From the NCBI GenBank assembly GCA_028583405.1, contig CM053244.1, positions 1,488,001 through 1,552,000 of the forward strand: a stretch of DNA of 64,000 nt. The letters are read 5' to 3'. Shown piece by piece: positions 1-9,729 of this stretch (positions are counted from its first letter, which is position 1; each line of letters begins with the position of its first letter). Source of the stretch: Pogonophryne albipinna (Eukaryota; Chordata; Actinopteri; Perciformes; Artedidraconidae). The notes beneath the pieces were generated by a model. It did not search any database, was not told the DNA's origin, and was given only the letters and a program-made list of their open reading frames with translations. A program made the position numbers and the translations under genes.

Positions 1-779
1 TTTATCAAATACCCCTCTCAAATTGGATATCCTTACAAGCTCCCCCTCCTTAAAGTTCATTTTGGCAGCAGCTTTTTTAGGAAGGCCAGAGGGGGTATAC
101 AGGTTCCGAAACACTTGAGCCGCATTTTCCTTGGTCACCTGCATTGGTGTCATTTTAATACTTCGATGAAAACTATTATTGTAACTTTCAATTAGTTCAG
201 GTAAGACGTCTATATATCTATGAGTGTTTTTAGCTGTAAAATACCGCCACATTTTAGTTTTCAGCGTACGGTTAAATCTCTCTACCACACATGCCTTCAT
301 ATCACTGGCTGTTGCATAATGTGCAATACCTCGTTTCTTCAATAAGGTTTGAAAAACTTTGTTAAAGAATTCTTTCCCTGCGTCTGTTTGTATCTTTTTT
401 GGGGCATCTGACTGTGTGTTAAAATTGTATCAAAGGCCTTGGTAACCTCTATGCCCGTCTTCTTCTTTAATGCCTGAGCATAGGCTTTTTTCGAAAATAC
501 ATCTACGACTGTTAACAAATAATTAAAACCATCATTATATTTGGACAGTGACTGCATATCGCAAAGATCTGCTTGAAATTGTTGTAGCGGTCTGAGTACG
601 AAAACTCTGTTTCTTACAAAATGCACCCGAGCCGGCTTATGCAAAGTATATGCATCCTGCTCAGATAAATATTCTCTGACTTTCTCTACATTTACTTGTT
701 TACCCATTTCATTCTGCACAGCTCTATGGAGTTTATCCACACCTTCTAAACTCCCTGGATTAGAAGGAGTGTAGTACAC
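1..779 (-). pseudogene. Polinton/Maverick-type integrase, frame-broken and cut by the window edge
   Basis: Retroviral-like (rve, DDE) integrase that would insert a Polinton/Maverick DNA transposon. The uninterrupted N-terminal part (779 to about 400) shows the family's 'EYLSEQDAYTLHKP' and the first catalytic Asp in 'FQADLCDM', followed by 'DVFSKKAYAQ'. The frame then shifts near 400. Homology continues in another frame with the second Asp in 'QTDAGKEF' (about 384) and the catalytic Glu in 'VVERFNR' (about 280). A second frame change lies near 80. The start codon at 779 sits about 5 bp inside the inner edge of the terminal inverted repeat, so the repeat probably supplied its promoter. With two frame breaks it is very likely inactive. 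Other rve families such as Ginger are possible, but the motifs and the long inverted repeat favour Polinton. Confidence 0.82.
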
Positions 780-1121
780 AAAAAACCTAAATAAGATCTT
801 TTTAAATTAATATGAATACCTTCTTTGCAAAAAAACAGATACTTCCTTGAAGTTAACAGTTTCACAAAAACTTGAAAAGAAAACATCCTTAGCAAGCACT
901 AATCATTTAAAGCAAAACCCTGAATCAAATCTAGAGAGGACAATAACGTTTTTATGTGTCTTAGTGAGTGTAAAATAATGGCTGTTTTATTTAGTTAGAG
1001 CATATTTATTTTAAAAGACTAACTCCATCCCCTCGCTTCTCACCTCATAGAAAGTGTCTTAATCAACATACAGATTAACATACCAGGCTTATCTCTAACC
1101 CCCACACAAAAGGCCAACTCC

Positions 1122-1124
<3 letters not shown>

Positions 1125-1166
<42 letters not shown>
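1125..1166. repeat. (GT)21 microsatellite inside the Polinton inverted repeat
   Basis: Perfect GT dinucleotide run. The inverted copy of this terminal repeat carries the complementary CA run at 58834-58899, which is longer (about 33 units), so the run predates the split of the two copies and has changed length since. Confidence 0.95.
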
Positions 1167-1168
<2 letters not shown>

Positions 1169-1941
1169 ATTGTTCTTAAGGTAGGGGGTAGATCATTTTG
1201 GAGAAAACCAGCTCCAGTGAGCGAGAATTAGAAAAGTACACAACCGAAAATCTGCCGCTTCCTCACATAGCCCCTCCTCCAGCACACATGAACGCGCTCC
1301 ACATGACCAAAAAGAGGGCACGAGATAAGTTTATGCAAAGATCTCTGGCTGTAGGCTCTGACTCCCACCCCGCTGAGGCATTCGTTTCTTGAATGGCGCT
1401 ACATCGGTAAGTTGTCACAGGCGTCTCGTGGCCCATTTTTCTTTTTTGCAAGGTGACTTAGTAAGTGGAGATTACTGTCTTTTTTAATTTGAGAATATTC
1501 CTATTTTCATCTATTTCCACCCCCTTACTTTTAAATGATCTGGTGAGGAGGGCGGGACTTGTTATGTTGAGTGGGAGGTGAGTCTTTTTCACCATTCAAA
1601 CCTTCTTTTTTGTTGCTTACAGGAAATTCTTATAGTGGTGTATAGTAATTATAAAAAAAGACAAAGATCATGTTTTTTTAAATTGTTTTATTTGTTTCCC
1701 CCTTTACGTATTCTGAACAGTACACAACCGAAGGGAAAGGAAGGGGTGGAGAAAGGGGGGAGAGGCCTGGGCGGGGAGGGGGTTAGACAGTCTCACACTT
1801 AACTTCAAAGACACACATAGATTAACATCAAAAGGCTTATAACACACCACCTCAAAAGGGATAACATCACAGGCTAATTAGATTATACAACCCTGAGGGG
1901 ACCAGACAGCGTAACTTCAAAGAGACTACCTTAATCAACAC

Positions 1942-2125
1942 ATCAAAGAAATAGACAACAAAGGCACTACCCTGGGGGGCATTCCACACCTACCTATTAT
2001 CTCACATCAAAGAATTAGACTACAAAGGCACTACCCTGGGGGGCATTCCACACCTACCTATTATCTCACATCAAAGAATTAGACTACAAAGGCACTACCC
2101 TGGGGGGCATTCCACACCTACCTAT
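1942..2125. repeat. 64-bp tandem repeat, about three copies
   Basis: The word GGCACTACCCTGGGGGGCAT starts at 1963, 2027 and 2091, giving an exact 64-bp period. It lies in the outer half of the Polinton inverted repeat. The copy at 58 kb has a different arrangement of the same words, so the triplication is specific to this copy. Confidence 0.85.
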
Positions 2126-2490
2126 CAGACAATATAACTTCAAAGAGACTACCTTAATCAACACATCAAAGAAATAGACAACAAAGGCAATACCCTGAGG
2201 GGGATTCCACACATACCTTAATCAACACATCAAAGGATCTCGAACAATGGGAGGCGGGACTTAGCTCATTAACATGATTGTACCCAATCACATCAAAGGG
2301 TTTCGAACAATGGAGGCGGGACTTAGCTCATTTGCATAATTGGGGGCGTGTCAACCTGTCACTTTTTTATGCATACTAATGAGACGAAAGGCACATGGTT
2401 ACTACTACTCACTTCATCCCCTCGTCACCCTGTTTGTATATAAGTCATGGTTTTCTGTCCTGTTCTTGTCGGTTCCTTGTTTGTCTATGT

Positions 2491-3100
2491 CAGGGGTGCC
2501 CAACCAGTCGATCGCGATCGACCATTCCCAGTCGATCGCGAGATGCGTCTAAAAATAGACAACAATATTCGGTTTTATCGTTAATGTCCTATAACATAAT
2601 CTTCCTGTGCCAGAATAATGCACTTGAACGCATCAAAGCTTTGTGATTGGCCGGCGTGACCCCATGTGTCGGGGCGTGGCTGATGGGCAGTGGGCACTAG
2701 TTCGCTGACTTTGTCCGTGTCAACAGGAGTGACAGTCCGCACACACACAAGACTGCAATTATGGCAGAAGCAAAAAAGCCCAAAATATATAATTTTCACT
2801 CCGAGTGGGAGGATAATTATTGTTGTATCTATTCCAATTCAAAGTCCATCTTTCTCATCTGCAATGCGAGCGTGGCTTTATCGAAGAAGGGATTTAGGAG
2901 CGGCATTTCAAAACAGTGCACAAATGCTACGAGACGTAATTCCCTCCTAATTCTGCCCTATGCTCCCAAAAGGGAAGGGGCCTGAAAGGACAGCTAAATG
3001 CACAGCAGTCCATTTTCACCCGGCCCAACAACAAGAGCAAGGCTGCTCCAGAGCATCTTATCGTGTCAGTCTTTTTGCATGTTAGAAACGAGTTGGCGAC
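2491..3100 (+). mobile_element. hAT-superfamily transposon, 5' fragment
   Basis: Begins CAGGGGTGCCCAACCAGTCG, a typical hAT inverted-repeat start, followed by a CGATCGCGATCG palindrome. It runs into a degenerate BED-like finger at 2761-2985, and 2990-3060 still reads like the family's following segment ('FTRP' then a K/A-rich stretch). It stops near 3100, where a fragment of a related element starts in the opposite orientation. No downstream catalytic domain is present. Confidence 0.6.
2761..2985 (+). pseudogene. N-terminal finger region of a hAT transposase (SCAND3/GTF2IRD2-like family)
   Basis: The 74-codon frame opens with 'AEAKKPKIYNFHSEWED' and continues with 'FLICNASVALSKKG'. This matches the recognisable pattern of the hAT-derived BED-like finger (K..K.Y.FH.EWE ... 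C..C ... VALPKKGN...H) in GTF2IRD2- and SCAND3-type proteins. The first metal-binding Cys of the C-x2-C pair is missing (SIFLIC), and the frame is lost soon after 'KKG'. It is therefore a dead DNA-binding domain. The same domain recurs on the opposite strand at 3102-3356 in better condition. Confidence 0.6.
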
Positions 3101-3101
3101 A

Positions 3102-3356
3102 CTAAGACTGCGAGATAATGTTTGTGTAGCAATAATACATGACCTTTCTCTTTCTCAACTCGCTACTCGGAGGGAAGTCGCTGTCATATGCCTTGTGAAC
3201 ACTCCGATAATGCCTCTCCACGTTACCTTTCTTTGGCAGAGCGACGCTTGCTTTACACATAATAACCTTTGAATGTGACATCACAAAAATATATTCTTCC
3301 TCCCATTCTGGGTGGAAGTGGTATGTCTTTAGCTTTTTGCTCGGTCCCGCACTCAT
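3102..3356 (-). pseudogene. Second hAT finger-domain fragment, inverted relative to the first
   Basis: From the Met at 3356 the frame reads 'KTYHFHPEWEEEY', then 'MCKASVALPKKGNVERHY' and 'FPPSSELRKRKV', the standard N-terminal segment of GTF2IRD2/SCAND3-like hAT transposases. The His pair (ERHYRSVH) is intact, but the first Cys of the C-x2-C pair is replaced (VIMC), as in the neighbouring plus-strand copy. An upstream in-frame extension to 3467 has no family resemblance. The frame is followed by unrelated residues near 3130, close to where the plus-strand fragment ends, so the two form a head-on inverted pair. Confidence 0.62.
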
Positions 3357-3479
3357 TTTGTTGTTTGTCTCTTGTCTCTTTAACTTGTTTTCTGCATGTA
3401 AGCCTGTTCTATCTGTTGGTTCTTTCTCTTTTGCTCCTGCCGTCAAGATGAGAAGTTCTCCCGGCATTTGGACTAGAGC

Positions 3480-5104
3480 AGGGGGTGGGCCTACCCCTTT
3501 TGAGAAGTGTATTTGTATTCTTACCGTTTATCATTAAAGCAGATTATTGTTTCACCCCTATCCTGGTTGTTTTGGGTTTTCCTTCTTTTAAAGCAAACTC
3601 ATATATGATCGGCGCGGAGCAGAGATATTTGCTACAACACGTTGTACCCCTGTTTTTAGAGATGTGGGTAAGGAGGAAAATGTTGTAGAAATGTATCATT
3701 ATGTCTCATTTAAGAATAAGTATTACTGTAACTTCATTCTTTGGTTTCTATTTTCCCACAGTTTGACTTCACATCTAAGCCTCTAATTTTCACTTCCTTA
3801 GAACAGACAAAAGGCTGTCTCTTCAGCCATTGGTTTGTAATTAACATGTATGCAAGTTTCCACCGTCTGGCCAAACTGTCCTGTAATGTATATTGCCTAG
3901 CTGTATGCAAGTTTCAATTTAATGTAAATGTGCCTAAAAGAGGACCTTCCCCTTCGCTTGCTCTCAAGTGTATAAAGTGTTTGTATTTTCTGTTGTATGA
4001 GGTCAGATCTTGTACGAACCTTTTGGTGCACGACTCTGTCCTTTCAGCTGAAATAGATTAACTCTGTTAAATGCTTTTGACTTTTATTGACTTTATTAAA
4101 TAACAAAACTTTGCTTTAAACTTCTATTACTTGTTCATTTCTTGCCAAACAGGTTGTTTTTGTTTTTGTGTGGAATTTCCTCCATAGAAAAGAGAGAGGG
4201 TTGTATTTTCTGACACTTTGTGAGTCTCCTGACACACCGGGGACACATATTTATGTATAAAAGACATAGACAAGTGCATTTTGCATAATAGGTTACCTTT
4301 AAAGATCATATATTATACAACTTCTCAGGTTCATTTAATTATTTTCTTTGTTGCTAGATTATCATTACATCTGAAATGTCCAAAATTAACATTCGCTCAT
4401 ACTGTCTGCCTGAATATTGCCTTGATTCAGCCTCTTTCTGAAAGTGCTGATTCTCCTGAAGCCCAGCCTGCTCTGATTGGTCAGCGTTTCCAGGTTTAGC
4501 TTTCAAGTTAGTGTGTACCAGGCTTGCTACCAGATTGGAGACATCTGTTTACTGAACAAAACTTTTTCTACTAGAATATTAGATAAAGTGAATGTTTATA
4601 TTTTCCAGTGGATCTAATGTGAAATCTGGGAGAGATTAACAACACATGCAGCCAAGCAGTTTTTCTCAGGTAAATAACGTTCTTCTGCATACCACTGTCA
4701 TTTTTCTCTGTATTTAGGCCTAAACACTGTGAGTTGCTGACATGCACTGTTTTACGGGTGTCTCTACAGGTTTGTGAGAGAAATGACCAAGATCGTTAGT
4801 TGTAAATTGTGTAACAAGTTGTTAGCATGAAGCTACATTTAGCAGATTATGTTGGTAACAGTGACTTACAGTGATTATTACAGGTAATATTTAAAGTAGC
4901 ATTACACCTGATTCATCTTAGAAAGTACACAAATACTTATACCTATTTTATTTATAAAACTGCTGAGAAATTAAAGTATGTGCAGCTCCTGAGAGGAATA
5001 CATGTTTCACAAACTATCTTAGATCTTTCAGACCTTTGTTCTCATATTTACGCTGTGAAAAGTTTACAAAGCTGTACATTATTTGTTTGAAAGCCTTTTT
5101 AAAA
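3480..5104. other. Unassigned AT-rich stretch
   Basis: No coding region, clean terminal repeats or tandem array seen. A CAGGGGGTGGGCC string at 3479 resembles another hAT end reading rightward, but no partner end was found. Several canonical splice-like AG and GT sites occur without a sustained frame. Confidence 0.4.
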
Positions 5105-5121
5105 CCCTCCTGTTATCCTTA

Positions 5122-5912
5122 CCCCCAGTTTCCACCGGGTCCGTCTGCGCCGCGCTGCGCCGCATTACGGCTGCGCTGCGGCGGTCGTAAGGATCGCGGC
5201 CACTCTAGTCAATGGGTGCTATTCCACCACACACGCCGCGTTACGGCTCAGAAGCGGCCCAGAAGCGGCTCGGCGCAGCGCTTCTCTAAAATTAGGATGA
5301 ATCCTATTTTTGCCACGGCGCAGCCGTAACGTAAGGTCGGGCAGGCAGCCCCCCTCGCAGGAAGTGGAAAGGTGAGCATCCGGGCCAGGCCCATCCCCCA
5401 CATATACTAATTTAGCAGACCCCCCTCCTTCATCACAACACCTCCACTACGATACGCACAATGGACGACGAGGTTTTCATCATGGAAGTGGAAAAACACA
5501 CTATTTGATATGATGTAACCAATGCTTGCTACAAGGACAACATCAGAAAGGACAAGGCCTGGTTTTTAGTCGCTGTAGTTTGTGGAGTGGAAGGTAACAA
5601 CTATATATTAATGTTTTAAAGTTAATTAATACTTGTAGGTACAGTGCAGAGCCATTCAATAAACACAATTTAAACAGACACAAAAATAAAACATTTAACT
5701 ACGTAGCCTACTTACTTTCTTGTAGAAGTACAAATGTCCAGGATGCCCGAATCAATAACAAAACTGCGAGCCTGCACGCACGACGCTACGCTTCTGAAAC
5801 GCTTCTGGGACGCGTCCGGTGGGTTATGGCGCTAGAGGAGGTCGGACTAAAACCGCGGCGCAGCCGTGACGCGGCGCAGCGCGGCGCAGACGGACCCAGT
5901 GGAAACTGGGGG
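5122..5912. mobile_element. Non-autonomous PIF/Harbinger element
   Basis: Bounded by TTA duplications at 5119-5121 and 5913-5915, the 3-bp TWA target typical of PIF/Harbinger. The inverted repeats start CCCCCAGTTTCCAC and run about 43 bp with very few mismatches through GGGTCCGTCTGCGCCGCG. The subterminal DNA is strikingly GC-rich. The interior carries the first exon of a MADF-domain gene (5461-5593), so this is an internally deleted derivative of a two-gene autonomous element, not a MITE of unknown origin. Confidence 0.82.
5461..5593 (+). pseudogene. First exon of the PIF/Harbinger MADF (Myb-like) accessory gene
   Basis: From ATG at 5461 the frame reads MDDEVFIMEVEKH, then a TGA at codon 16 (5506-5508), then YDVTNACYKDNIRKDKAW and FLVAVVCGVEG, followed by a splice donor GGTAACA at 5594. 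The Y-D...Y-K-D-N..K..AW pattern is the start of a MADF domain, the DNA-binding domain of the second protein encoded by autonomous Harbinger elements. Everything downstream (rest of MADF, transposase gene) is deleted. One in-frame stop makes even this exon non-coding. Confidence 0.68.
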
Positions 5913-7098
5913 TTAGGGTCAATTTGACCCCATTCAATGTTTAACATATCTAAAAATATGGTTCACATTATTTTTTTTGCTTAGTATTTCATGACTTTTC
6001 ATAATTTAGTGAGGACTAATGGGTAAACATAAAATGAACATGATGATCTCCTTTACGCACTTTGTACGCATCGGTGTTCCTTGGGGTCAATTTGACCCAA
6101 GGCTGTTTTAGTAGTATAAAACATAAAAATGTCAATATTTTACACATATTTGTGTTGATTATGTAGGATGATATTGAGGTGACTACTACATGCAAATGTA
6201 TCATTGTAAAAAAAACTACCCTCTGCTTTAGTTATCTCATACCATAACATATCTGAGGAGCGTGATCCACTCATAATTCACATAGGGGAGGGGAGAATAC
6301 TATATACTTTACCATTCATTTACTATATAACATAATGAATAATATACTGTAAATGTCCTGCAACATGGGGCAGGGCCATATGGTTCCCATGAGGACATTT
6401 CAGCTCAGGTGGGCCTAATACCTACATTGCGAGAACTCTTATATTTTGAGAAACATGGGACATACAGTACGGTTCCCCTGAGGACATTAGTAGGTTACAC
6501 AACTTAGTGGAGGGGAAACATACTAAAGCTTGCATAGCATCCTTCCAATCCATTTCTCTTGGTGCTCTGTGTGGTAAGGGGACAGTTACAAGGAGTTGGA
6601 TGGGACCCACTTGCAAGCCTACATTGGGTTGCTCATCAATAGAAGGAGTGTGCAAAAGGAGAAGCAACAGAAAGCCTTTGGCACTGGAAGGGCAATATTT
6701 CCATATTGACCCCAAACACAATACATGTAACTGTCTTTGATAATATAAATATGTTTTTTAAATGCCAAAATTGTATGAAATAATATTGGTCCTTTAACAA
6801 CAGCAAAAATATCTTACTTTAACATTTTATTTCAATCAGTGAGATGTTATGGTTATTTATACATTTTTTGATAGTCACATAATAGGAATTCCGGATGTAT
6901 AAAGGGGTCTGTGGGGGGGTATGTTAGGGTAATGTTTTATTTAAAAGGTTATTTAGGTAGTCAACAAAGACACCTAAAGCACGAGAAACATACATTTTGG
7001 TTAACATTTGTAATATTATGATTTTCTTGAGTTTTAAACTACTGGGGTCAAATTGCCGAGGATAAAGGGTGTATAGTAAATATGAGGATAACAGGAGG

Positions 7099-8149
7099 AT
7101 TTGTGGGAGGTAGATTTGTTCAAACATCCACAATAGTTATTCAGTCCAAACAAGGATGAATGTTCATTTATTTTAAAGTCCTCTTACCATGTTCACCTGT
7201 TCAGCACAGCATGAGGCTGTACCTCTGTTGCCTCTCATCAATCTGGCGGCCCACCCTTCAGGTTTGATGGCAGCCACATGCTCTCTCCATGGCCCTTACT
7301 GTTTGATTAGTAAGCCTTTCTTGGCCCTTGCTCTTTCCCTCCCAGGTCTGCAGTGGAGACTGGCTCTGACCGAGGTCACATATGCTTAACAGTGTTAAGA
7401 AAACACTGCCTGAAGCGGTGAAGATCTTCACTATGAAGCAGCCGAAGGAAGGTTTCTTTTTCTTTTCTCCTCTTGATGAAGTGTTTGCCACTGTGACATC
7501 CTTTTACAGGAAGTGTACTTAGTATTGTATTGCAAGCATCTTGAGATACTCTTTACTCAGTAATATTTCTGACAGGCTTTAAGTCTGCACCAAGGACAGC
7601 ACGGATCTTCTGAAGTGGTCCGATTATCTCAAGTGTGACGCCCCGTGCTGAATTCACCACACAATCATCCATTTGCTGCTGCTTTATCCTGGACCAAACA
7701 CTCAAGGTGTGATCGGAGTTCATGGCCATCGGTGTTGAAGTTGTCCCCAGACTTTTCAAAGCATCAATGACTGATTGTCAAATGAATAAACACTCGAGAA
7801 AATCAAGAAACTTGATGCTGAATTGGAAGATCTTTGGACACATTGGAGAAAGGATCAAACTGCTCCCATGGTTTGAAGCACTTCAGGAAGTTGCATTAAA
7901 GTGACCTGCAATATGCAAAGCCTTGCTTTCCTAGAAATGGTGGTTAAGTTTCTAAGAACTTGAACACTAATATTGACTTATCTCCCTTTGGTTGAGAAGT
8001 TTTAGTTTGCAGTTGTATGGCTGGGGACCCGGGATGCAGTGTTTAATGTGGTGCAATTTTGACCCAAAACTGTCTATTATTCTGACTACAGGACAGAGCT
8101 TCAGAATTGGTTTGGCAACCGCTGTGTCACCTCATAGCAGCAGCACTAT
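7099..8149. other. Unassigned stretch
   Basis: No recognisable protein, tandem array or paired inverted ends. Open frames here are under 80 codons and show no family motif. Confidence 0.4.
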
Positions 8150-8296
8150 TTCACTTTTTTTACTAATTATCTTTTTGTATTTACTTGTTTTTTCTGTTTT
8201 ATTGTGTTGCACTGTTGGAGGAGCCTGTGACCTAAGATTTTCATCGTCATAACTACACTGTACGCATGACCAATAAAAGCCTTGAACCTTGAACAT
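8150..8296 (+). mobile_element. LINE 3' tail (L2/CR1-like)
   Basis: Contains the familiar vertebrate LINE 3'-UTR phrase GCACTGTTGGAGGAGCCTGT, then GATTTTCATCGTC, a CAATAAAAG signal, and the short tail repeat (CCTTGAA)2. No coding sequence of the element is retained, as expected for a heavily 5'-truncated insertion. Confidence 0.55.
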
Positions 8297-9044
8297 GTGT
8301 GGCCAAATCTCCGGCCGTAACTCCATAATAAACCATCAGTGTTTGCCATCAAGCTCCTGCTCTCCTCGTGACTCACTTTACTCCAGAGGTTTCCATCACA
8401 CTACCAAATACTTCCATCAAGGATTTATTGATCACAATGCTAGGCGCATGGACTAAAAAAAATAATGCAGTGAGCTGTTCTTTGAAAATGAATAAGATTA
8501 TTTTAGAAATATCCAAGACCAATCTATGTTCTAAAAATGTAATCTATTATTTAAAAAAATGATATGTTTAATATTGTGAGAAAATCGATAAATCTCTTTA
8601 AAATCCTTAGTAGTTGTATCCTCACTATGTTTGCATGTTTACATCTTTGAGAGAATTATGTGGGATGTATCTTGTTAGCAACCCATTCACACTCCCTCAG
8701 TATCAAGCTGCCAACCAGCCTGAGTGTTCCACATTATTAGCTAGTCATTTATGAGACACTTGTCCAAAAACACACATTTATTCATTTATAACACCCCTCA
8801 TTAATTGTGAGTAGAGTCATGCACAAAACACATTATAAAAGCAGCAATAACGAGCCTGATAAATACATTATTAAAACAAAATAAAGACTACTATACTTGC
8901 TCTTCAGTGTTGTGGGGTTAAGGTGATAAATTAGCTGCTCTTTATATTTAATGTCTTTTCACTAATGGTTCCATCATTCAGAGAGAGACGGAGTGGAGAG
9001 ATGAATCAGAGGGAGTGGTAGCGCTTTCACATTAAACATTATTT
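8297..9044. other. Unassigned stretch
   Basis: AT-rich DNA without supported features. Confidence 0.4.
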
Positions 9045-9256
9045 TTAACACACCTGTTCAACACTGCATTCAACCACTGACCACCCCTCTCCCCCCCCTA
9101 TTTTCTGTTTTGTTTATCTCTTTTTGTATTTCTTTGTTATTTTTTTTTTATTTTTATTTTTTCTCTTGTCTTTATTTTTCTTAACTCTCTGTCAAAGCGT
9201 CTTTGAGTTTCATGAAAAGCGCTATAAAAGTCCCATGTATTATTATTATTATTATT
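9045..9256 (+). mobile_element. L2 LINE 3' tail
   Basis: Starts with CACCTGTTCAACACTGCATT and ends with AAGCGTCTTTGAGTTTCATG followed by a TTA-repeat tail. The same two blocks bracket the end of the coding L2 copy at 40800-40940, so this is the same family, 5'-truncated to about 200 bp. Confidence 0.72.
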
Positions 9257-9729
9257 GTATGTTGTGGATGCAAGACTGAAATGACCTTTGTTAACGCATG
9301 CGACTAATATTATTTGCAAATGATAACCTTCACTAAGTGTATTTGTGTCTGACAGTAGTAGCAGACATGATGTGTTTTTTCAGGGCCGTTATTTGTGGGC
9401 TCAAAACGTTTTCTAAAATTAATCTAGTGAAAATATTTTTTGGGGAATATTTTTAAGCACTATTTGCTGTTGCTGAAAGCTGTTCAATGTGAGCTTTCTA
9501 TTTTACTGTAAATAATAATTCATCATGTTATGTCATGTAACATTTTAAATTAAAATATGAATATTAAATGTTACCACATATATCTCTCTATCAGGGAAAT
9601 GTAGTAGTATAATGTTTTATTTTAGTAGTATAGTTGAGGTTTGAGTAAAGTAACAAAAGGCTTTTGTGAGGTTTTTTAGGGCAGACTGACTTTGAATAGT
9701 GACAACAATAATATTTATATACCATAACA
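9257..9729. other. Unassigned stretch between L2 tail and minisatellite
   Basis: No supported features. Confidence 0.4.

Larger units (their letters stand above)
784..2377. mobile_element. Long terminal inverted repeat of a Polinton (right end of an element extending left out of the window)
   Basis: About 1.6 kb that recurs in inverted orientation at 57800-59240 and again, in the same orientation as here, at 63745 to the window end. The outer end reads ...GCATACT at 2377. The matching inverted copy starts AGTATGCATAC at 57800, which fits the 5'-AG...CT-3' ends known for Polintons. The 6 bp beyond this end (AATGAG, 2378-2383) would be the target duplication, but the other end is outside the window. 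The inner edge abuts the integrase start codon. The repeat contains a GT run, a 64-bp tandem triplicate, and several CATCAAAG/CTTTGATG words. Confidence 0.75.
5105..7098. mobile_element. piggyBac-like non-autonomous element, split by a PIF/Harbinger insertion
   Basis: Left end CCCTCCTGTTATCC (5105-5118) and right end GGATAACAGGAGG (7086-7098) are inverted repeats. Just inside are GGGTCAATTTGACCC palindromes (5916-5930, again near 6083) and a related GGGGTCAAATTG near 7045. Elements of this look in fish usually sit in TTAA targets. Here the left flank has TTAA a few bases out and the right flank is degenerate. The 791-bp PIF element is inserted 15 bp inside the left end. The interior (6240-6760) has short open frames on both strands that I do not recognise. 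Confidence 0.5.

Noticed and set aside
3479..3500. Second hAT end CAGGGGGTGGGCC
   Set aside because: No partner end or duplication found. Kept only as a note in the unassigned stretch.
6422..6740. Overlapping 99- and 77-codon frames in the piggyBac-like element
   Set aside because: I looked for transposase motifs (DDD core, C-terminal Cys-rich finger) and found none that hold.
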